Source: Proteobacteria bacterium 005FR1
GTDB lineage: Bacteria; Pseudomonadota; Gammaproteobacteria; Pseudomonadales; Cellvibrionaceae
Direction of reading: 5' to 3'
NCBI GenBank assembly: GCA_026192395.1
Contig: WACF01000001.1
Span: 552,977-616,976 of the forward strand
Length of the DNA: 64,000 bases
Positions 26,469-35,735 of the stretch are shown here, one piece after another. The first letter of the stretch is position 1. The number at the start of each line of letters is the position of its first letter. The position numbers and the translations under genes are program-made. The notes beneath the pieces are model-generated. The model did not search any database and had not been told where the DNA came from. It was given only the letters and a program-made list of their open reading frames with translations.

Positions 26469-28189
26469 TGCTGCCCGTCCGCCGATGGCTGTCCGCCTTT
26501 CGGCAGCCGCCACACCGTCAGAAGATGGCCTCGTTCTCCGTGTCGCAAGCCTGGCGCGAAGCCGTTGAGCCAACCGCCCCACCCCACTGGAAAAGCGACA
26601 TACTGTTGACCGTCGACCGCATAGGTCATCGGCGGCGCGTGCATGCCCATGGGCGCTTTGTGCGTCCAGACGTCCTTGCCGGTTTCTGCGTCTGTGGCAT
26701 GCAGCTGGCCTTCCGCCTCACCCCAGAAAACCAGATTACCCGCCGTGGATAGCACGCCGGACATAACCGGCCACTTGGTGTCGATCTTCCAGGAGGGCTT
26801 CAGGGTGACAGGGTCAAGCGCAAGCATCGCGCCCTGCGATTCTCCCGGACCGATCGCTGCTGCGTCCGCAACACTGCCCCAAAACGGCAAGCCTTTGCGG
26901 TAAAAGGCCTGCCCCATGCGGAATGTTGCACAGTTTTCGATGACAGGAATGTAGGCGAGTCCCGTTTGTGGCGAAAATGCCATGTGATTCCATTCCTTCC
27001 CTCCGGCCGGGCCCGGGCATAGCGGCTCCATCGCGGACGTGAGCCGGGCCACGTCGGCTACTTCCGGCCGACCGGTTTTCGGATCGAGGCGCTTCGCCCA
27101 GGTTTGCCGCACAAAAGGCGCGGCTTGAATAAACGTGCCGTTACTGCGGTCGAGCACATAGAAGTGGCCGTTTTTGTCGGCATGAATAAGCGCCTTGACC
27201 TGGCGGCCTTTTACTTCGAGGTCAGCCAGGATCACTTCATTGATGCCGTCGTAGTCCCAGACATCATGGGGCGTCCATTGATAATGCCAGATCAGCTCGC
27301 CGGTTTCGGGATTGAGCGCGACCACGGAATCCGTGTAGAGGTTATCGCCTGGACGTACCTCGCCGTTGAAGTCCGGCGCCGGGTTGCCGACCGTCCAGTA
27401 CAGCAGGTTCAGCTCGGGATCGTAGGAACCGGTAACCCAGGTGGGCCCCCCGCCCGTCATCCAGGTGGGTTGTTCACCTTTCCAGGTATCGTGTCCCGGT
27501 TCGCCGGGCGAAGGGATGGTCCAGAAGCGCCAGCTTCGCTCCCCGGTATCCGCTTCGTAGGCGTCGACAAAGCCGCGGATGCCGTACTCGCCGCCGGAAA
27601 TGCCGGTGATCACCTTGCCATTCACGAACAAGGGAGCGACTGTTGCAGTGAATCCGTCGCGCCAATCTGCCAGTGTTTTCTCCCACAGTGTTTCACCCGA
27701 AGCGGCATTCAGCGCGATCAGCCGCGCATCGAGCGTAACGAAGTACACGTTGCCGTTGCCGAGCGCCAGGCCGCGGTTCACCCAGTCACAGCAAGCTGGC
27801 ACCTGCTCGGCAACCTCGAACGTGCGGTGCCATAATTCTTTGCCGCTGGCGGCATCAAGCGCGTAGACCGCCGTGTGCCCGCCGGTGGTGAAGTACATTA
27901 CGCCGTCCACAACCAAGGGCGTGGCTTCAAAGCCATGCGGAATGGGCAAGTAGAATTGCCAGGCTTCCTCCATCTGCTTTGCGTTCTTCGCATTTATCTG
28001 ATCGAGGCGACTGTGACGCTGGGCATTGTAGGAGCCGTGATAAGTCAGCCAGTTTTCCGGCTCCGCTTCGGCCGCGCGGGCGATGCGCTCGCTGTCGACA
28101 GTTCTCGCCTTTTGTCCTTGCGCCGCGGCAACAGCGGCAAGCGACATAAGAAAACCGGCGACGACCAGGTTCCATCCCTTGCAATTCAT
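26465..28189 (-). CDS. PQQ-dependent alcohol dehydrogenase, lanthanide-type signature
   Basis: 574-residue periplasmic quinoprotein with a Sec signal peptide (VVAGFLMSLAAVAAA). The site is complete: vicinal disulfide C133-C134 (VPACCDWVNRG), metal ligands E201 (ISGGEYGIRG) and N269 (WTVGNPAPDFNG), catalytic Asp D312 and lanthanide-associated D314 in HDVWDYDGINE. It is a paralogue of the lipoprotein dehydrogenase 1.4 kb downstream but not a tandem duplicate. Which alcohol is oxidised cannot be read. Start ATG 28189 shares one base with the upstream stop and has GGAGGCAAG before it. It is followed by the MoxJ-like gene with 4-bp overlap. Confidence 0.94.
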   Translation of the reverse strand: MNCKGWNLVVAGFLMSLAAVAAAQGQKARTVDSERIARAAEAEPENWLTYHGSYNAQRHSRLDQINAKNAKQMEEAWQFYLPIPHGFEATPLVVDGVMYFTTGGHTAVYALDAASGKELWHRTFEVAEQVPACCDWVNRGLALGNGNVYFVTLDARLIALNAASGETLWEKTLADWRDGFTATVAPLFVNGKVITGISGGEYGIRGFVDAYEADTGERSWRFWTIPSPGEPGHDTWKGEQPTWMTGGGPTWVTGSYDPELNLLYWTVGNPAPDFNGEVRPGDNLYTDSVVALNPETGELIWHYQWTPHDVWDYDGINEVILADLEVKGRQVKALIHADKNGHFYVLDRSNGTFIQAAPFVRQTWAKRLDPKTGRPEVADVARLTSAMEPLCPGPAGGKEWNHMAFSPQTGLAYIPVIENCATFRMGQAFYRKGLPFWGSVADAAAIGPGESQGAMLALDPVTLKPSWKIDTKWPVMSGVLSTAGNLVFWGEAEGQLHATDAETGKDVWTHKAPMGMHAPPMTYAVDGQQYVAFPVGWGGWLNGFAPGLRHGERGHLLTVWRLPKGGQPSADGQQ

Positions 28190-29598
28190 TATCTTGCCTC
28201 CGCTTGCTGTTGACCTGCTTCAGTAACGATGAACTTACCCTCCATGCCGCGCCGGTAATGATTGGCGACCGGGCACATGAATTCGTATTCGCCGGGTTTA
28301 TCGAACTGCACGAAGGTCGCCCAGGTGGATCCCTGTGGGAGAGGAAAAAAGACCGCCGCGGGTGCCGGTGGCGAACCATGGTCCGCCTGTTGTGAGTGCG
28401 GTTTCTGATCGGGTTTCCACAACGGGCCGACGCCACCGGCCGCGCTGCCGTGCTCGTGACGCAAATCCGATTCGTGATGGCCTTCTTCGCCGGGATGACT
28501 ATGCAGATGGAATTGGTGGAATGATGAGGGATCGTTGTTGTGGACGATCAAGCGATATTTCTTGCCCGCCTCGACCGGTATCTCGGCCTTATCCCAGGCT
28601 AGGTAGGGAACCGCCGATAACTCGATGGTGGGCACCTGCTCTTCCAGTCCCTGCGGTACAAGGCTCGCAATCTGCTCCGGTGAACCGCGTTCCCAGCTGG
28701 AATCCTCCCACATGATATGGAGAAAACCACCGGGGCTTGGGAGGTAGGCGGAGGGCGGCACGATCACGTGAACTTCCCGCACCGGCTTGTCCTGGCATTC
28801 GTAGCACATGTATTTGAAGTCGTCACCGCGCACGTCGCTGGTGAGCATAATGTGCAGCAACGCGCTCGAGGCGACGCGCTTGTCATTTTGATAGATATCG
28901 GCCCAGCCCCAGCTGCAGAGCATGCAGCGCACAAGCGGTTCCGCGGGCGTGCCGTTGCCGGTATGGCCGTGGTACGGGCGATCGATCATCAGGCCGCCGA
29001 ACCAGGGTTCGAGAATGGGGTTGGGCGAGATCGGCGCAAGAGTAACTTGTTCGATACGCCATTGCTCTCCCTGGAAATCGGTAAACGATATCTCGACCGA
29101 CATTTCGTCATCGGATATCTTGGTGTCATTCAGCGTGCGGTCGTAGGCGACCGCTCTGAACGTCCCTTGCGACAGCTTCTTCACGTTGTTGGAGAAAGGG
29201 ACTTTCTTGGGAAACACCGTTTGCAAACGCTTTGGAATTTTTTCAGGAAAGGCCGGAGGTCCAGGGAGCACCTGGATAACTGGACCGCCGCCCTCGATAT
29301 AGATGGCTTCGGGCTTATCGAGAGGAATCGGTTCGGGCCCCTTCGGCGAGGGGCGTTCATACCAGACACCGATGGCATCCATGACCCAGGGTTCGATGGG
29401 TGTCTGCATGTCGGACAGCGGCGGCCTGGGTGGCTTTGGCGGCCCGAATGCACCCTCGTAGGGTATGTCCCGTTTCACCGCACTGTCTTTCTCTTGCGGG
29501 GCTTCCTGGGACAGACTGGTCGCTGAAAAGACCAATGACAGCGCAAGTAAAGTACTCTGCGCGCGACTGAGTTGCCTACACCAATTGAACGAGAACAT
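28189..29598 (-). CDS. Large periplasmic protein with C-terminal cupredoxin domain
   Basis: 469 residues: signal peptide (STLLALSLVFSATSLS), a Pro-rich region (45-120), a middle domain of unknown fold, and a C-terminal cupredoxin domain at about 330-460. Copper ligands are among the His of FHQFHLHSH (361-368) plus C442, H447 and M452 in MCPVANHYRRGMEG. A His/Glu-rich insert (HHESDLRHEHG) follows the first His motif. The middle part has two CxxC pairs (CMLC 225-228 and CYEC 265-268) without a following His, so not haem sites but possible metal or disulfide sites. ATG 29598 follows GGGAGGAACAAGG. It shares a junction base with the PQQ dehydrogenase start and probably exchanges electrons with it. 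Confidence 0.8.
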   Translation of the reverse strand: MFSFNWCRQLSRAQSTLLALSLVFSATSLSQEAPQEKDSAVKRDIPYEGAFGPPKPPRPPLSDMQTPIEPWVMDAIGVWYERPSPKGPEPIPLDKPEAIYIEGGGPVIQVLPGPPAFPEKIPKRLQTVFPKKVPFSNNVKKLSQGTFRAVAYDRTLNDTKISDDEMSVEISFTDFQGEQWRIEQVTLAPISPNPILEPWFGGLMIDRPYHGHTGNGTPAEPLVRCMLCSWGWADIYQNDKRVASSALLHIMLTSDVRGDDFKYMCYECQDKPVREVHVIVPPSAYLPSPGGFLHIMWEDSSWERGSPEQIASLVPQGLEEQVPTIELSAVPYLAWDKAEIPVEAGKKYRLIVHNNDPSSFHQFHLHSHPGEEGHHESDLRHEHGSAAGGVGPLWKPDQKPHSQQADHGSPPAPAAVFFPLPQGSTWATFVQFDKPGEYEFMCPVANHYRRGMEGKFIVTEAGQQQAEAR

Positions 29599-29944
29599 CC
29601 TTGTTCCTCCCGAGGGCGTGTAGTTCCCTAAGGAGCTGCAAGGACCAAACCTGTAAACGAGCAGCAAGGATCGAAGCGCCCAGCTGCCTCGAGTGGGGAA
29701 TATTCCGAAGATGGCCAGAACTGACGGTCGAGCCAGTCCGACCGATACTCGAGGAAGTCCTGGTCTTATGCGAAGCCGTTATCGCGATCGCGAAAAGCGA
29801 CTCTCGTGTCGTGAGCGACAAGTTAGGTCCTTCCGACGATGCGGCTAGAACTCTCGGCCAAGCGGGACAGCACGAGCCCCCGCTACTCAACCGCGGGCTC
29901 GTGCGGTCCCGTTTTGAGGCAACCCGGTTTGCCGCGCAGCCTGG
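29599..29944. other. Intergenic region upstream of the cupredoxin-PQQ operon
   Basis: About 345 bp without a supported gene. It contains the long inverted repeat at 29863-29911 near its upstream end and should hold the promoter of the cupredoxin/PQQ dehydrogenase transcript. I could not identify a consensus promoter. Confidence 0.45.
29863..29911. terminator. Long stem-loop, 20-bp arms with two mismatches
   Basis: The arm 29863-29882 pairs with 29892-29911 over 20 positions with two mismatches and a 9-base loop. It begins about 34 bases after the stop of the minus-strand gene at 29945. On the plus strand it is followed by TTTT; on the minus strand by CTTGG. It most likely separates the 190-residue secreted-protein gene from the PQQ operon as a terminator. 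Confidence 0.55.
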
Positions 29945-30517
29945 TTAGCGCGGATTCTGGTATTGCGGCATCGGAGCCATGATGTGGACGTAAGGTGTAT
30001 CCCTCCACATCACCCATGGGCCTCCTGAACTTGGATCCGTGGGCAGGCCTTCCAGGGTTTCCTCGTTTGGCACCAACACCATCAGATGCGGAACTGGATT
30101 CTCTATCCACTCGTTTTCCGCGGTAGGTTCGGTGGCATAAGGGTCGACGTTGCTCTCGGGGCTGCCCCCCTGGAGCATGTAGCCAAAACCCATTTCATCG
30201 GCCTGAAAATCCTTCTTGTTCATCCAGGCATCGGCCCAGGCCATCCATTGCTTGTCCAGGCACATGGGGTCGTTCCCGGCCGTATCAGGAATATCCGGGA
30301 GGCAAGTCCACTCGCTGTCACCTTCGCGCAAGGTGGTCATCTTTCCGCCCTGTTTCGCAGGCCAGTCCTTGATTGTCGCCCTGCTTGAGATGGATGGTGG
30401 AGCTGCACTCATTGCGCTCTCGATTTTTGCTTGTGCATCCGCACTTTTTGGGGAAGCGGCAGTTGCCGGTAAAGCCACGGCAGCGACGATTGCTATTGAG
30501 GATAAGAAACGTTGCAT
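29945..30517 (-). CDS. Secreted protein of unknown function, next to PQQ cluster
   Basis: 190 residues with a clear signal peptide (FLSSIAIVAAVALPATA). The mature protein has two Cys (WTCLPDIPDTAGNDPMC), is rich in Met and Trp (MCLDKQWMAWADAWMNKKDF, HLMVLVP, WVMWRDTPYVHIMAPMP), and ends after a motif WRDTPYVHIMAPMPQ. The Met/His pattern might bind copper, but I recognise no family. ATG 30517 follows GGAGGTTCAC. It is upstream of the PQQ operon in the same direction, with a strong hairpin between, so it is likely a separate transcript. Confidence 0.72.
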   Translation of the reverse strand: MQRFLSSIAIVAAVALPATAASPKSADAQAKIESAMSAAPPSISSRATIKDWPAKQGGKMTTLREGDSEWTCLPDIPDTAGNDPMCLDKQWMAWADAWMNKKDFQADEMGFGYMLQGGSPESNVDPYATEPTAENEWIENPVPHLMVLVPNEETLEGLPTDPSSGGPWVMWRDTPYVHIMAPMPQYQNPR

Positions 30518-30674
30518 GTGAACCTCCGCAATGCTCAGATTACCCGGTGGGGGCTAGACGTGCTGTCCAAGATCGAATCGACGGATTCGACCGATGAAAG
30601 CGTCTTTTAGCACTAAGCGAAGGTCTGTCAATGCTGATGAGTGACATCTTCTTGGAGAACTCAAACCGGCCGCG

Positions 30675-31424
30675 CTACATTTCTTGAATGAACGGCCTCA
30701 CCAGGACTTCGTTCACGGCAACACGCTTTGGCTGACTGACTGCATAAAGTATCGCTTGTGCAATATCCTGGGGCTGAAGAATGTCAGCGCCCGGCGCGTA
30801 AAAACCGCCCTCCCCGGTTACCGCCTCCCGGGATCCCTGATGACCGATTGACTCGTGAAGCTCTGTGGCGACCGCCCCCGGTTCGATGTCGGTTACGCGC
30901 ACGCCGTAATGGAGGGCTTCCTTGCGCAGCGCATCTGATATTGCACGGACACCGAACTTGGTCCCGCAATACACCGCACTGCCGGGGAAGGTGACCCGAC
31001 CAGCGACGGAGCCAAGGTTCAGTATGTGCCCCCGCTTTCGTGAAGCCATGCCCGGCAATACTGCACGGATTGCATAGAGCAAACCCTTCAGGTTCACATC
31101 GATCATTTGCTCCCACTCATCAACCCTGCCCTCCAGCATCGGAGCCAGCGGCATAATACCGGCGTTATTAACGAGAATGTCGATGCCTCCCAAGCTTTCC
31201 AACTCGCTTCCGAGAGCTTCCATTGCAGCCCGGTCAGTGACGTTCACGGGTTTGACCACCACCTTCGACTCGCCGATTTGCTTCGCCAGTTCCGAGAGCC
31301 GCTCTTTCCGCCGCGCGGAAACGATCACTTCCGCGCCCTGCTCCGCCAGCAGCTTCGCGGTGGCTTCACCGATCCCGCTGCTCGCGCCAGTTATCCATGC
31401 ACGTAGTCCCTGCAAATCGCTCAT
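30675..31424 (-). CDS. Short-chain dehydrogenase/reductase (YdfG-like)
   Basis: 249 residues, classical SDR: cofactor motif TGASSGIG (12-19), SARRKERL after strand 2 (an Arg pair that favours NADP), NNAG (86-89), and the triad S139, Y152 and K156 in GSVAGRVTFPG and YCGTKFG. It looks like the group of 3-hydroxy acid or clavaldehyde-type dehydrogenases; the substrate is open. ATG 31424 has GGAGAAGC upstream. It is divergent from the ATP-grasp-like gene with about 200 bp between, and 157 bp before the secreted-protein gene. Confidence 0.9.
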   Translation of the reverse strand: MSDLQGLRAWITGASSGIGEATAKLLAEQGAEVIVSARRKERLSELAKQIGESKVVVKPVNVTDRAAMEALGSELESLGGIDILVNNAGIMPLAPMLEGRVDEWEQMIDVNLKGLLYAIRAVLPGMASRKRGHILNLGSVAGRVTFPGSAVYCGTKFGVRAISDALRKEALHYGVRVTDIEPGAVATELHESIGHQGSREAVTGEGGFYAPGADILQPQDIAQAILYAVSQPKRVAVNEVLVRPFIQEM

Positions 31425-31626
31425 TGCGCTTCTCCAATTAGCAATGTTGAACTGGGCCGATGTCTACAAGCTGCGCCCGCTGCCGAAAGGATGCGGGCTT
31501 CAGGCAAACTGTGTACCACTACGCTGAGCGTTCATTTCCCTGCATGCACAGGCAAGGGTTCTGTCAGGGGGCTGCACATTGATCAGAGACGCTATAGACT
31601 GCGCTTAACCGGTCTAAGGAGACAGC

Positions 31627-32895
31627 ATGGTCCAGAATCCCAGTCTTACGAGCGCCGCCGAACGGCTCAATCAATTCTGTGCCTGCCAGACCATCGATCG
31701 TTCTGCGCTGGACACTGCCCTCTCGCTGGAATTCGACCACATCGATGAACTCGTGGGCAGTCCGCTCTGGAAGCAGGTTTTCGCAAACTCAGCGGTTTTC
31801 CTTCCACGGAACGATCTTGATCAGATGCTATGGGTCGTCAGAGCACTCGAAACTGCCGCAGCGCTGCCTTCCTATCGCGAAGCGGTTTTGCAATGGGCGC
31901 CAACAACCGCACACGTGGACCCAGGTCCGGCTGGCGCCTTCATGGGCTACGATTTTCATCTGCATCCAGAGGGTCCGCAACTGATCGAAATAAACAGCAA
32001 TGCTGGTGGAGCATTTCTCAATGCGATGCTGGCGCGCGCCCAGGAACGATGCTGTCACCCGCAGCCGGAAGATGGCCTGGTGGACGGATTTGAAGAGTCT
32101 GTGATCCGAATGTTCGAAACTGAATGGCGGCTGCAACGCGGTGATGGCCGACCCCGGACCATCGCCATCGTCGATAACGATCCCCCCGCTCAGTACCTGT
32201 ATCCAGAGTTTCGCCTGGCCCAGCGCGTGTTCGAGCGGCACGGATTTGAAGCCTTGATCCTCGATCCGACTCAGCTCGTTGTCGAGGGCGAAGAACTTCT
32301 TGCGACAGATAGTCGCAAGCGAGTTGATCTGGTTTACAACCGACTCGTGGATTTTGGTCTCGACGATTCGGCACACGTGGCGCTGCGTCAGGCCTGGCTG
32401 GAAGGACTCGCCGTGATCACGCCTAATCCCCGGGTTCATGCGCTGCTGGCAGATAAGCGCAATATGTCACTTCTTTCCGATGCCGACAGATTGGAAGAAT
32501 GGGGCCTGGGTGAAGCTGCGGCGATGCGAATTGCACGCACCGTTCCCCGCACCCGCCTGGTTGCACCCGAGAAAAAAGATGAACTCTGGAGAGATCGTAA
32601 AAGCCTTTTCTTCAAGCCTGCCGCCGGTCACGGCAGCAAGGGCGTTTATCGGGGCAGCAAGCTGACGAAAGGAACGTTTGAAGCGATCATGGGAGATAAC
32701 TATATCGCCCAGGCCTTCGTCCCGCCCTCCGAGCGAATCGTTGTTATAGACGGCGAGTCAAAAAAACTGAAAGTTGATGTCAGGTTGTACACATACCGGG
32801 GCGAAGCGTTGCTGGTGGCCGCAAGACTTTACCAGGGGCAAGCCACCAACTTTCGCACCGAAGGCGGTGGCTTTGCTCCTGTTCTTGCCATTTAA
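31627..32895 (+). CDS. ATP-grasp-like protein of unknown function
   Basis: 422 residues, no signal peptide or membrane segment. The N-terminal part has a substrate-like motif GYDFHLHPEGPQLIEINSNAGG (two pieces at about 100-121), the centre a Rossmann-like part beginning RTIAIVDNDPP, and the C-terminal third resembles an ATP-grasp fold: LFFKPAAGHGSKGVYRG (Gly-rich loop), YIAQAFVPPSER, and a terminal VDVRLYTYRGEALLVAARLYQG. The order suggests a permuted ligase like glutathionylspermidine synthases, forming an amide or peptide bond. No named family is certain. ATG 31627 follows AAGGAGACAGC. It converges on copA with a 29-bp gap. Confidence 0.65.
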   Translation: MVQNPSLTSAAERLNQFCACQTIDRSALDTALSLEFDHIDELVGSPLWKQVFANSAVFLPRNDLDQMLWVVRALETAAALPSYREAVLQWAPTTAHVDPGPAGAFMGYDFHLHPEGPQLIEINSNAGGAFLNAMLARAQERCCHPQPEDGLVDGFEESVIRMFETEWRLQRGDGRPRTIAIVDNDPPAQYLYPEFRLAQRVFERHGFEALILDPTQLVVEGEELLATDSRKRVDLVYNRLVDFGLDDSAHVALRQAWLEGLAVITPNPRVHALLADKRNMSLLSDADRLEEWGLGEAAAMRIARTVPRTRLVAPEKKDELWRDRKSLFFKPAAGHGSKGVYRGSKLTKGTFEAIMGDNYIAQAFVPPSERIVVIDGESKKLKVDVRLYTYRGEALLVAARLYQGQATNFRTEGGGFAPVLAI

Positions 32896-32924
32896 GTTGA
32901 CGCAGTCGGGCGAGGAGTCTTTGA

Positions 32925-35417
32925 TCAGCTATGCATTGCCTGTTGAACGTGCGCGGCTCCAGCGTCCTCGCGCTGAACACTTTCCTGAAGATGCGGTTGG
33001 AAGCGGCGCAGCCGCAATGAATTTGTGAGCACAAAAATGCTCGACAGGCTCATGGCGCCCGCGGCCAGCATCGGGTTGAGGAGAAACCCGAAAAAAGGAA
33101 AAAGCAGCCCCGCGGCGATTGGAATGAGCAGCACGTTGTAGCCATAAGCCCAGGCGAAGTTGCCGAGAATCGTGTGGTGCGTGCGTTTGGACAGTGCCGC
33201 AGCGTTGACGATGCCTCTCAGGTCGCCGCGCATCAAGACGACATCACCCGCTTCGATAGCTATGTCCGTGCCCGTGCCGATGGCGATACCGACATCCGCT
33301 TGAGCGAGCGCCGGGGCATCGTTGATTCCATCACCCACGAAGGCCACCTGCTTGCCCTCGCTCTGCAAGCGCTTTACTTCGGACGCTTTCTGGTCGGGCA
33401 GAACTTCCGCCACAACCCGGTCGATGCCAACCTCTCGCGCAATCGCTTGCGCGGTCGCTCGATTGTCGCCGGTGAGCATCGCGACCTCCAGTCCCATGTG
33501 CTTGAGTGCGGAGATTGCTTCGCGTGAACCGGCCTTGAGGGGATCGGCAACGGCGACCACAGCCGCCAGTTCGCCATTCACCGCAACGTACAGCGGGCTC
33601 TTCGATTGCTCCGCCAGGCGCATCGCCCTGGCTTCCGCCGCGCCGATGTCAACCCCGAGCTTTCGCATGTAGCGGTCAGCACCAATGTCGATCCGTTGAC
33701 TCTCGACCACTGCTTCGACCCCGTAGCCCGGCACGGCATTGAAGCTCTCGACCGCGGAGAGGACGAGCCCCTGTTCTTTGGCTGCACGAACGATGGCTTC
33801 AGCAATCGGGTGCTCGCTTTTCGCCTCCACGGCGGCTACTGCCGCTAGAAGCTGGTCATGTTCTCCCACGACCACATCGAAGTCCGTAAGCTCCGGCCGG
33901 CCTCGAGTGAGCGTGCCGGTTTTGTCCAACACAACGGTGTTCATTTTCGCCAGGGTCTCCAAAGCAGCACCTTTGCGGAACAGGACGCCCATTTCGGCGC
34001 CTTTGCCGGTACCTACCATGACCGCCGTGGGTGTCGCCAGTCCCATCGCGCAGGGACATGCAATCAGCAAAACGCTGACGGTCGTGACGAAAGCAAATGA
34101 CAGAGCCGGCTCCGGGCCAAAGCTGTACCAGACCGCAAACGTGATCGCAGCCAGCAGCAGCACCAGCGGTACGAACACGCTGGCGATTTTATCCGCAAGC
34201 TGCTGAATCGGCGGTTTTTCGGCCTGAGCCGATTCCACCATTCTGATTATCTGACTGAGTACAGTGTCGTCACCCACACGGGTGGCGCGAAATGTTAATG
34301 CACCGTTTTTATTAACTGTGCCGCCAACCACCTCGGCGTCTTTTTCCTTGATGACCGGGACTGGCTCGCCGGTGATCATCGACTCGTCCACATAGGACCG
34401 CCCTTCCACCACTGTTCCATCCAGCGGTACGCGATCACCTGGACGCACCAGAACAAGGTCGCCGGGCGCTACAGCCTCCACAGGAATCTTGACGATATCG
34501 CCGTCGCGAAGTACCCGCGCTGTTTTCGCCTGTAGCTGCAATAGTTTTTTGATTGCCTGGGAGGTGCGGCCCTTGGCAATGTGCTCGAAATAACGACCAA
34601 GGAGAATGAGCGTGACGATGACTGCGGCTGCTTCAAAATAGCTCACCGCGGTGCCCTCAGGAAACAGCTCGGGTAAGAGCAAAGCGAAAACGGAATAAAA
34701 GTAAGCAGCACTGGCGCCAATCATCACCAGGCTGTTCATCCCAGGGGATCGATATTTGAGCTCGGCGAAACCCGCCCGATAGAAACGCGCGCCGGCGTAA
34801 AAAAGAACTGGCGTAGTCAACAGCCATTCCACAGCCATCCAGCCGCGGTGCGACATAACGCCCATGTAAAGCTGCTCCAGCCCGGGTAGCATTTTGCCCA
34901 TCGCAATCACGACCACCGGGATCGTAAACGCAGCGGCAAAAAGGACCTTCCTGCGCAGGGTGACAAGCTCGTGGTCCTCAACACCGCTTTGGGCACCAGC
35001 TGCCGTATGAAGCGCCTCATAGCCCGCGGCCGCGATGGCTTCGTGAATGCGCGGCAGGGACAGCTCACTCGGCAGATAACGCACGGTTGCTTTCTCAGTG
35101 GCGAGATTCACATTCGCCTCGACTACACCGCGCAGCTGCCTTATCGAGCGTTCGACACGTCCTACGCACGAGGCACAGTTCATTCCGCTGATGACGATAT
35201 CCGCGCTGTCCACGTCGGGTTCATAGCCGCTTTCCTTCACGGCTTTCAGCACATCCTCGAGGGGAGTTCCCTCTTCGATCTCAAGGGTGGCCTTCTCAGT
35301 GCCGAGATTCACATTGGCGTTAAGCACGCCCTGCTGCTGCTTGAGCGCACGCTCGACCCGGCCCACGCAGGAGGCGCAGTTCATGCCCTTGATGCCTATG
35401 CTCAGCTGTTGCGTCAT
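32925..35417 (-). CDS. copA: Cu+-exporting P1B-type ATPase
   Basis: 830 residues. Two N-terminal heavy-metal domains each carry GMNCASC (C14/C17 and C81/C84), then eight membrane helices with CPC at 454-456, the phosphorylation site DKTGT (D498), SEHPIAEAI and GDGINDAPAL. CPC plus tandem CxxC domains identify the Cu+ P1B-1 group. Such pumps export cytosolic copper, or in some relatives load periplasmic cuproenzymes. ATG 35417 follows AGGAAG; an open frame reaching 36245 is the shadow of nirK. Divergent from nirK, the copper nitrite reductase, so a role in copper supply to periplasmic enzymes is plausible. Confidence 0.95.
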   Translation of the reverse strand: MTQQLSIGIKGMNCASCVGRVERALKQQQGVLNANVNLGTEKATLEIEEGTPLEDVLKAVKESGYEPDVDSADIVISGMNCASCVGRVERSIRQLRGVVEANVNLATEKATVRYLPSELSLPRIHEAIAAAGYEALHTAAGAQSGVEDHELVTLRRKVLFAAAFTIPVVVIAMGKMLPGLEQLYMGVMSHRGWMAVEWLLTTPVLFYAGARFYRAGFAELKYRSPGMNSLVMIGASAAYFYSVFALLLPELFPEGTAVSYFEAAAVIVTLILLGRYFEHIAKGRTSQAIKKLLQLQAKTARVLRDGDIVKIPVEAVAPGDLVLVRPGDRVPLDGTVVEGRSYVDESMITGEPVPVIKEKDAEVVGGTVNKNGALTFRATRVGDDTVLSQIIRMVESAQAEKPPIQQLADKIASVFVPLVLLLAAITFAVWYSFGPEPALSFAFVTTVSVLLIACPCAMGLATPTAVMVGTGKGAEMGVLFRKGAALETLAKMNTVVLDKTGTLTRGRPELTDFDVVVGEHDQLLAAVAAVEAKSEHPIAEAIVRAAKEQGLVLSAVESFNAVPGYGVEAVVESQRIDIGADRYMRKLGVDIGAAEARAMRLAEQSKSPLYVAVNGELAAVVAVADPLKAGSREAISALKHMGLEVAMLTGDNRATAQAIAREVGIDRVVAEVLPDQKASEVKRLQSEGKQVAFVGDGINDAPALAQADVGIAIGTGTDIAIEAGDVVLMRGDLRGIVNAAALSKRTHHTILGNFAWAYGYNVLLIPIAAGLLFPFFGFLLNPMLAAGAMSLSSIFVLTNSLRLRRFQPHLQESVQREDAGAAHVQQAMHS

Positions 35418-35735
35418 GGTGGTTCTTCCTCCAAAAGAAGCGCTCGGTGGCAAGTCAACCCGATGAGGAAAACGCCCCCAACCTGAAAAGATGCAAACGG
35501 TGTCGGCTTGCAAGGTCTGAACCGGACCCTTTGACGATTCATCCCGCGTTGTCTCGGTAGACTCGCTGCCGGACCACGCTGGCACCTCGGTTGCATCCGA
35601 CTGCTGTTCATGAACTGCGAATACGAGGCTTCGAACTGGCCGGCAGAAGACAACAATGGATTTTGCCGAAGGATGTGCTATCTGAGAAGTGGACGGATTT
35701 CTACACGTCTCTAGCCCGTCAAGAGAGCTACGATC
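35418..35735. other. Divergent copA-nirK intergenic region
   Basis: 318 bp without a gene. An ACCTTGCAAG half-site at about 35504-35516 on the minus strand recalls the left half of CueR-type boxes, but the right half is missing. No FNR-type TTGAT-N4-ATCAA box is seen ahead of nirK. Both promoters must be here. Confidence 0.4.

Noticed and set aside
28850-29000. Possible haem c sites in the 469-residue cupredoxin protein
   Set aside because: The two CxxC motifs are followed by Ser and Gln, not His.
35500-35520. Possible CueR box upstream of copA
   Set aside because: Only one half (ACCTTGCAAG) is present; the matching right half at the proper distance is missing.
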